DNA from: Devosia sp.
Lineage (GTDB): Bacteria > Pseudomonadota > Alphaproteobacteria > Rhizobiales > Devosiaceae
Assembly (NCBI RefSeq): GCF_017307495.1
Contig: NZ_JAFKHE010000025.1
Span: 51,788-115,787 of the forward strand
DNA: 64,000 nt
Reading direction: 5' to 3'
Shown: positions 60,569 to 64,000 of the stretch, piece by piece
Layout of the letters: every line of letters begins with the position of its first letter
Numbering within the stretch: the stretch's first letter is position 1
Made by a program: the position numbers and the translations under genes
The notes under the pieces: generated by a model
What the model was told of the DNA's origin: nothing
Seen by the model: the letters and a program-made list of their open reading frames with translations, nothing else
The model's database searches: none

Positions 60569-61912
60569 ATGCGCCTGACGCCCCTCCGCATTGTTGCTTC
60601 GCTGGCTGCAGTGTTCACGCTTGGCCTCGCCTGCGCCCCGCTGATCGCGCAGGACCAGACCGCGGCCACCGCCCCGGCGTCCGGTCCGCGCACCTCGGAC
60701 GAGGTCTATTCCGATCTCGACCTGTTCGGCGAGGTGTTCGACCGCATCCGCGCCGAGTACGTCGAGGCTCCCGACGAGCGCAAGCTCATCCACGCCGCGC
60801 TGCAGGGCATGCTGACCTCGCTCGATCCGCACTCGAGCTACATGGAGCCGGTCGAGTATTCCGACGTCCAGGAGGATACCACCGGCCAGTTCGGCGGCCT
60901 CGGCATCGAAGTGCAGATGGAAGAGGGCGTGATCAAGGTCGTCTCGCCCATCGACGACACCCCGGCGGCCAAGGCCGGCATCCTCGCCGGCGATCTCATC
61001 GTCGAGCTTGACGGCACCCAGGTCCAGGGCCTGACCCTCGACCAGGCGGTCGAGAAGATGCGCGGCCCCGTCGGCACCAAGATCAAGGTGACCGTGGTGC
61101 GCGACGGCGTCACCGATCCGCTCACCTTCGAGCTGACCCGGGACGTCATCGCCACCCGCGCCGCCCGCCTCACCATGCAGGGCGACGTCGCCGTCATCCG
61201 CCTCGCCCGCTTCTCCGAGCAGGCCTTCCCGGGCATCAAGAAGACCATCGACGACGCCTACAAGCAGCTGGGCAAGGCGCCCAAGGGCATCATCCTCGAC
61301 TTGCGCAACAATCCGGGCGGCCTCGTCGACCAGGCCGTGTCGGTCTCCGACGCCTTCCTCCACCAGGGTGCGGTCGTCCTCACCCGCGGCCGGATCGATA
61401 GCGAGAGCTCGCGCTACGACGCCAAGCCCGATGCGCTCGACGAAAAGCTCGCCGATGTCCCGATGGTGGTGCTGATCAACGGCGGCTCGGCCTCGGCGGC
61501 CGAGATCGTCGCCGGTGCCCTGCAGGACCACAAGCGCGCCACGCTTGTCGGCACCCGCTCGTTCGGCAAGGGCTCGGTGCAGTCGATCATTCCGCTCGGT
61601 GCCGACGGCGCCATGCGGCTGACCACGGCGCGCTACTACACGCCCAACAACCGCTCGATCCAGGCCTCCGGCATCCAGCCCGACATCGTCATCACCCAGG
61701 ACGTGCCGGCCGAGTTCAAGGGCCGCGACGAGATCATCGGCGAAGCCGCGCTGCCCGGCCAGATCGGTGGCGGCACCGAGGAGAAGGCGACGGTCGGCTC
61801 CTCCGTGTACGTCCCGGCCGAGGCCGACAAGGACAACCAGCTGCAATACGCGATCAAGTTGATCGAGGGCACCGAGACCAACCCGGCCTACCCGCCCAAG
61901 TCCGCCGGCTGA
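60569..61912 (+). CDS. ctpA: Carboxy-terminal processing peptidase (S41)
   Basis: A 447-residue exported serine protease. It has a signal peptide (IVASLAAVFTLGLACAPLIA), a PDZ domain (about 85-170, FGGLGIEVQMEEGVIKVVSP) and the S41 catalytic part with GGSASAAEIVAGAL (Ser) and GTRSFGKGSVQ (Lys). It trims periplasmic proteins and works with the EnvC-like factor in wall turnover control. Confidence 0.95.
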   Translation: MRLTPLRIVASLAAVFTLGLACAPLIAQDQTAATAPASGPRTSDEVYSDLDLFGEVFDRIRAEYVEAPDERKLIHAALQGMLTSLDPHSSYMEPVEYSDVQEDTTGQFGGLGIEVQMEEGVIKVVSPIDDTPAAKAGILAGDLIVELDGTQVQGLTLDQAVEKMRGPVGTKIKVTVVRDGVTDPLTFELTRDVIATRAARLTMQGDVAVIRLARFSEQAFPGIKKTIDDAYKQLGKAPKGIILDLRNNPGGLVDQAVSVSDAFLHQGAVVLTRGRIDSESSRYDAKPDALDEKLADVPMVVLINGGSASAAEIVAGALQDHKRATLVGTRSFGKGSVQSIIPLGADGAMRLTTARYYTPNNRSIQASGIQPDIVITQDVPAEFKGRDEIIGEAALPGQIGGGTEEKATVGSSVYVPAEADKDNQLQYAIKLIEGTETNPAYPPKSAG

Positions 61913-61914
61913 GG

Positions 61915-62012
61915 TCCCTCCCTCCCCCGTGAGGGGAGGGATCGAGGGAGGGGGTGGCCCGGTGATCGCCGATGGCCCCCCAGCCCCTGCCCCTCCCATC
62001 GAGAGGAGGGAG
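61915..62012. repeat. Intergenic palindromic repeat, copy 5
   Basis: CTCCCCCGTGAGGGGAGGGA, GATCGAGGGAGGGGGTGG and a closing CCCTCCCATCGAGAGGAGGG arm, between ctpA and the deacetylase gene. It shares the GGGATCGAGGGAGGGG block with copy 4. Confidence 0.75.
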
Positions 62013-62131
62013 CTGATCCCGTGCCAGGCCGCACCCAGGGTTAACGCTTCGTTACCCATTGCCGGTCACACAATGGCCGACGACCGGGCGGCCGATTCGC
62101 CGCCCGTTGATTCTGGGAACAGGCACCCACG

Positions 62132-63268
62132 ATGACCGATCTCAGCGCCCCCCTTTCCCGTCGCGGGGCCCGCAAGGCCAGTGACGCGGCGCCTCGTCCG
62201 CGGCATCACGTGCCGGTCACCCGCATTGCCCTCGGCCTCGTCGCGCTCATCGCCGCCGGCGTCGCCGCCCGCGTCATGCTGGTCGACGATCCCGAGGGCG
62301 GCCGCCCCGTCGCCACCGTCGATATCGCCGCCGGTGCCGGCAAGGGGGCCGCGAGTGCCCTGGCCGGCGCCGGCGAGGTTACCATCACCGCCGACCCCGA
62401 AATGTTCCCGGCCGACCAGGTGCCGGGCACGCCCGGCAGCACCGCCCTGGCGCCGGCAGATGCCGCCGCCATCGACCCGGCTGCCGCCGACCCCGAGCTG
62501 CTCGAGGAGACCGAGTACGGCCCGATCCCGCGCATGTCGAGCACTGGCGTCACCCCGTTCGAGACCTATGCCCGCCCCGTCGTGAACGGCACCGGCAAGC
62601 CGCGCATCGCCATCATCGTCTCCGGCCTCGGCCTCAATTTCGATGGCACCATGGACGCGATCGACAAGCTCCCCGGCCCCGTCACCCTGTCGTTTGCCCC
62701 CTACGGCAAGACGCTCGATCGCACCGTCGGCATCGCCCGCGCCGCCGGCCACGAGATCTTCCTCGAGGTCCCGCTCGAGCCGTTCGACTACCCCGAGAAC
62801 GACCCGGGCCCCGATACCCTGCTCACCGGCCAGGCCCCACGCGACAACCTGGGCCGGCTGTTCCAGGTCATGAGCCGTTTCACCGGCTATGTCGGGGTCA
62901 TCAACAACATGGGGGCGCGCTTCACCGCCTCTGGCGCCGACTTCGGTCCGGTGATGGAGGAACTGGGCGCCCGGGGCCTCGGCTATCTCGACGACGGCTC
63001 GTCCAACCGCTCGCTGGCCCCGCAGCTTGCCCAGGCCAACCGCGTGCCGTTCGCCCGCATCGACGCCACCGTCGACGCCAATCCGGCGCGCGACCCGATC
63101 ATGAAGGCGCTCGCCGCCCTCGAGAAGAAGGCGCGGGAAGCGGGCTCCGCCATCGGCATCGTTTCGGCCTTGCCGGTCTCCATCGAAGCGGTTACCGACT
63201 GGGCCGCCGCGCTCGCCGACAAGGACATCGAGATCGTCCCGGCCAGTGCCCTGATGGGAACCAAGTGA
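62132..63268 (+). CDS. Divergent polysaccharide deacetylase family protein
   Basis: A 378-residue protein with one N-terminal membrane segment ([19 protein letters not shown]), an Ala/Asp-rich linker and the divergent polysaccharide deacetylase domain (PF04748): [71 protein letters not shown]. It is predicted to act on envelope polysaccharide. Its stop overlaps the rppH start (TGATG). Confidence 0.92.
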   Translation: MTDLSAPLSRRGARKASDAAPRPRHHVPVTRIALGLVALIAAGVAARVMLVDDPEGGRPVATVDIAAGAGKGAASALAGAGEVTITADPEMFPADQVPGTPGSTALAPADAAAIDPAAADPELLEETEYGPIPRMSSTGVTPFETYARPVVNGTGKPRIAIIVSGLGLNFDGTMDAIDKLPGPVTLSFAPYGKTLDRTVGIARAAGHEIFLEVPLEPFDYPENDPGPDTLLTGQAPRDNLGRLFQVMSRFTGYVGVINNMGARFTASGADFGPVMEELGARGLGYLDDGSSNRSLAPQLAQANRVPFARIDATVDANPARDPIMKALAALEKKAREAGSAIGIVSALPVSIEAVTDWAAALADKDIEIVPASALMGTK

Positions 63269-63792
63269 TGCCCAAGCGCGAGGACATGCCGTATCGGGAC
63301 TGCGTCGGCGTGGCCGTGTTCAATGCCCAGGGCCTCGTCTTCGTCGGCCGCCGCAAGCCCGAAGGCAACCCGGAGCACGTCACCGTCAACGACTCCCCCT
63401 GGCAGATGCCGCAGGGCGGCATCGACAAGGGCGAAACGCCTATCGCCGCGGCCTGGCGCGAGCTCTACGAGGAAACCTCGATCCGCACCGCCGAGGTCAT
63501 CGCCGAAGCGCCGGAGTGGATCTACTACGACCTGCCCGACGAGGCGCTCGGGATCGCGCTCAAGGGCAAGTACCGCGGCCAGCGCCAGCGCTGGTTCGCC
63601 TTCCGCTTCACCGGCGACGAAGCCGAGATCGACGTCACTGCCCCCGGCGGCGGCGCCCATCCGGCCGAGTTCGACAAGTGGCGCTGGGAAGCGCTCGAGA
63701 AGCTCCCCGACCTGATCGTGCCCTTCAAGCGGCAGGCCTATCTCGAAGTGGTGAAGGCCTTCGCCCACGTCCCCGCCGGCGTGCGCGGCTAG
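63268..63792 (+). CDS. rppH: RNA pyrophosphohydrolase (Nudix)
   Basis: A 174-residue Nudix enzyme. The start [20 protein letters not shown], the Nudix box [20 protein letters not shown], and [16 protein letters not shown] identify RppH, which removes pyrophosphate from mRNA 5' ends to start decay. Its position after the deacetylase and ctpA is the standard Rhizobiales order. Confidence 0.95.
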   Translation: MPKREDMPYRDCVGVAVFNAQGLVFVGRRKPEGNPEHVTVNDSPWQMPQGGIDKGETPIAAAWRELYEETSIRTAEVIAEAPEWIYYDLPDEALGIALKGKYRGQRQRWFAFRFTGDEAEIDVTAPGGGAHPAEFDKWRWEALEKLPDLIVPFKRQAYLEVVKAFAHVPAGVRG

Positions 63793-63801
63793 CACCGAAG
63801 G

Positions 63802-63828
63802 CCCGACTGGCTCGCGCCATCGGGTTTT
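63802..63828 (+). terminator. Terminator after rppH
   Basis: CCCGA and TGGC pair with GCCA and TCGGG around a TCGC loop (one bulged C), followed by TTTT, 10 bases after the rppH stop. The rest of the window shows no credible gene. Confidence 0.7.
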
Positions 63829-64000
63829 GGTTCAGTCTCGCCGCTTCCGAAGATGCGGCATGGGCGGGACTTCGTCCCTATTATGCCGGTCTACCGGCTC
63901 AGTAGTCGGTGGGACTGTCGCCCCGCCCATTGCGAAGGGACTTATGGCGCACGGCACCGCGAAGCGATGCAGGAACCGCAGTCACCCCAGATGCAACGGC

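Noticed and set aside
63943..64000. Start of another gene at the right edge
   Set aside because: An ATG is present after AAGGGAC, but the 19 codons visible do not resemble a known protein start.
1..64000. CRISPR array, rRNA operon or origin of replication
   Set aside because: No regularly spaced identical repeats, no rRNA sequence and no DnaA-box cluster were seen. The only RNA gene found is tRNA-Ser.

Overview
The window looks like the chromosome of a high-GC alphaproteobacterium of the order Hyphomicrobiales (Rhizobiales). Devosiaceae or a close relative is my best guess, from gene order and protein style only. The right quarter (about 49.4-64 kb) is ordinary core genome: tRNA-Ser(CGA), a gamma-glutamylcyclotransferase-like gene, rplU-rpmA, a peptidase-E-like gene, two GNAT acetyltransferases, obgE, proB-proA, nadD, rsfS, rlmH, an EnvC-like factor, ctpA, a divergent polysaccharide deacetylase and rppH. 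Five related GC-rich palindromic repeats lie between these genes; I saw none left of the tRNA.

Everything left of the tRNA (1-49.4 kb) reads as accessory DNA. From 1 to 24 kb is a copper and cell-envelope region: two multicopper oxidases, a CopA-type P-type ATPase coupled to a PRPP-synthetase-like gene, a YVTN propeller protein, several c-type cytochromes, a cytochrome b561, DUF305, a DsbA-like protein and many small secreted Cys- or His-rich proteins. Among them are three L,D-transpeptidases, an FtsI-like transpeptidase, an M23 peptidase and a bacterial transglutaminase-like peptidase. One divergent pair of small secreted genes occurs twice, with the same intergenic layout.

From 24 to 36 kb come an orphan motA, a solitary predicted nuclease, and a low-oxygen-type module (DUF2934, DUF2933, an ICMT-family methyltransferase, a CBS-pair protein, cytochrome c, and a 1003-residue epimerase/metal-binding/SPW fusion). 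Three FNR/FixK-like boxes lie in this stretch. Next is a run of decayed genes (recombinase tail, TatD-like hydrolase, histidine-kinase tail, FixJ-like regulator), then an accessory ftsH followed by a ChaB-like gene.

From 36 to 49 kb is a mobile defence-like region. A DUF3489-DUF2924-large serine recombinase cassette is followed by a HEPN remnant, a shrunken resolvase coupled to an Abi-C gene, a nuclease-like gene and a HEPN-like gene. Then come a frameshifted NA37/YejK gene coupled to a RelA/SpoT-type synthetase, and a ubiquitin-like conjugation operon: a 50-residue proline-rich peptide, an E2-E1 fusion and a JAB/JAMM protease. The tRNA-Ser 3' end faces this region, consistent with integration there. 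The conjugation operon with its peptide, and the neighbouring NA37-RelA/SpoT pair, are my best candidates for a little-described system.
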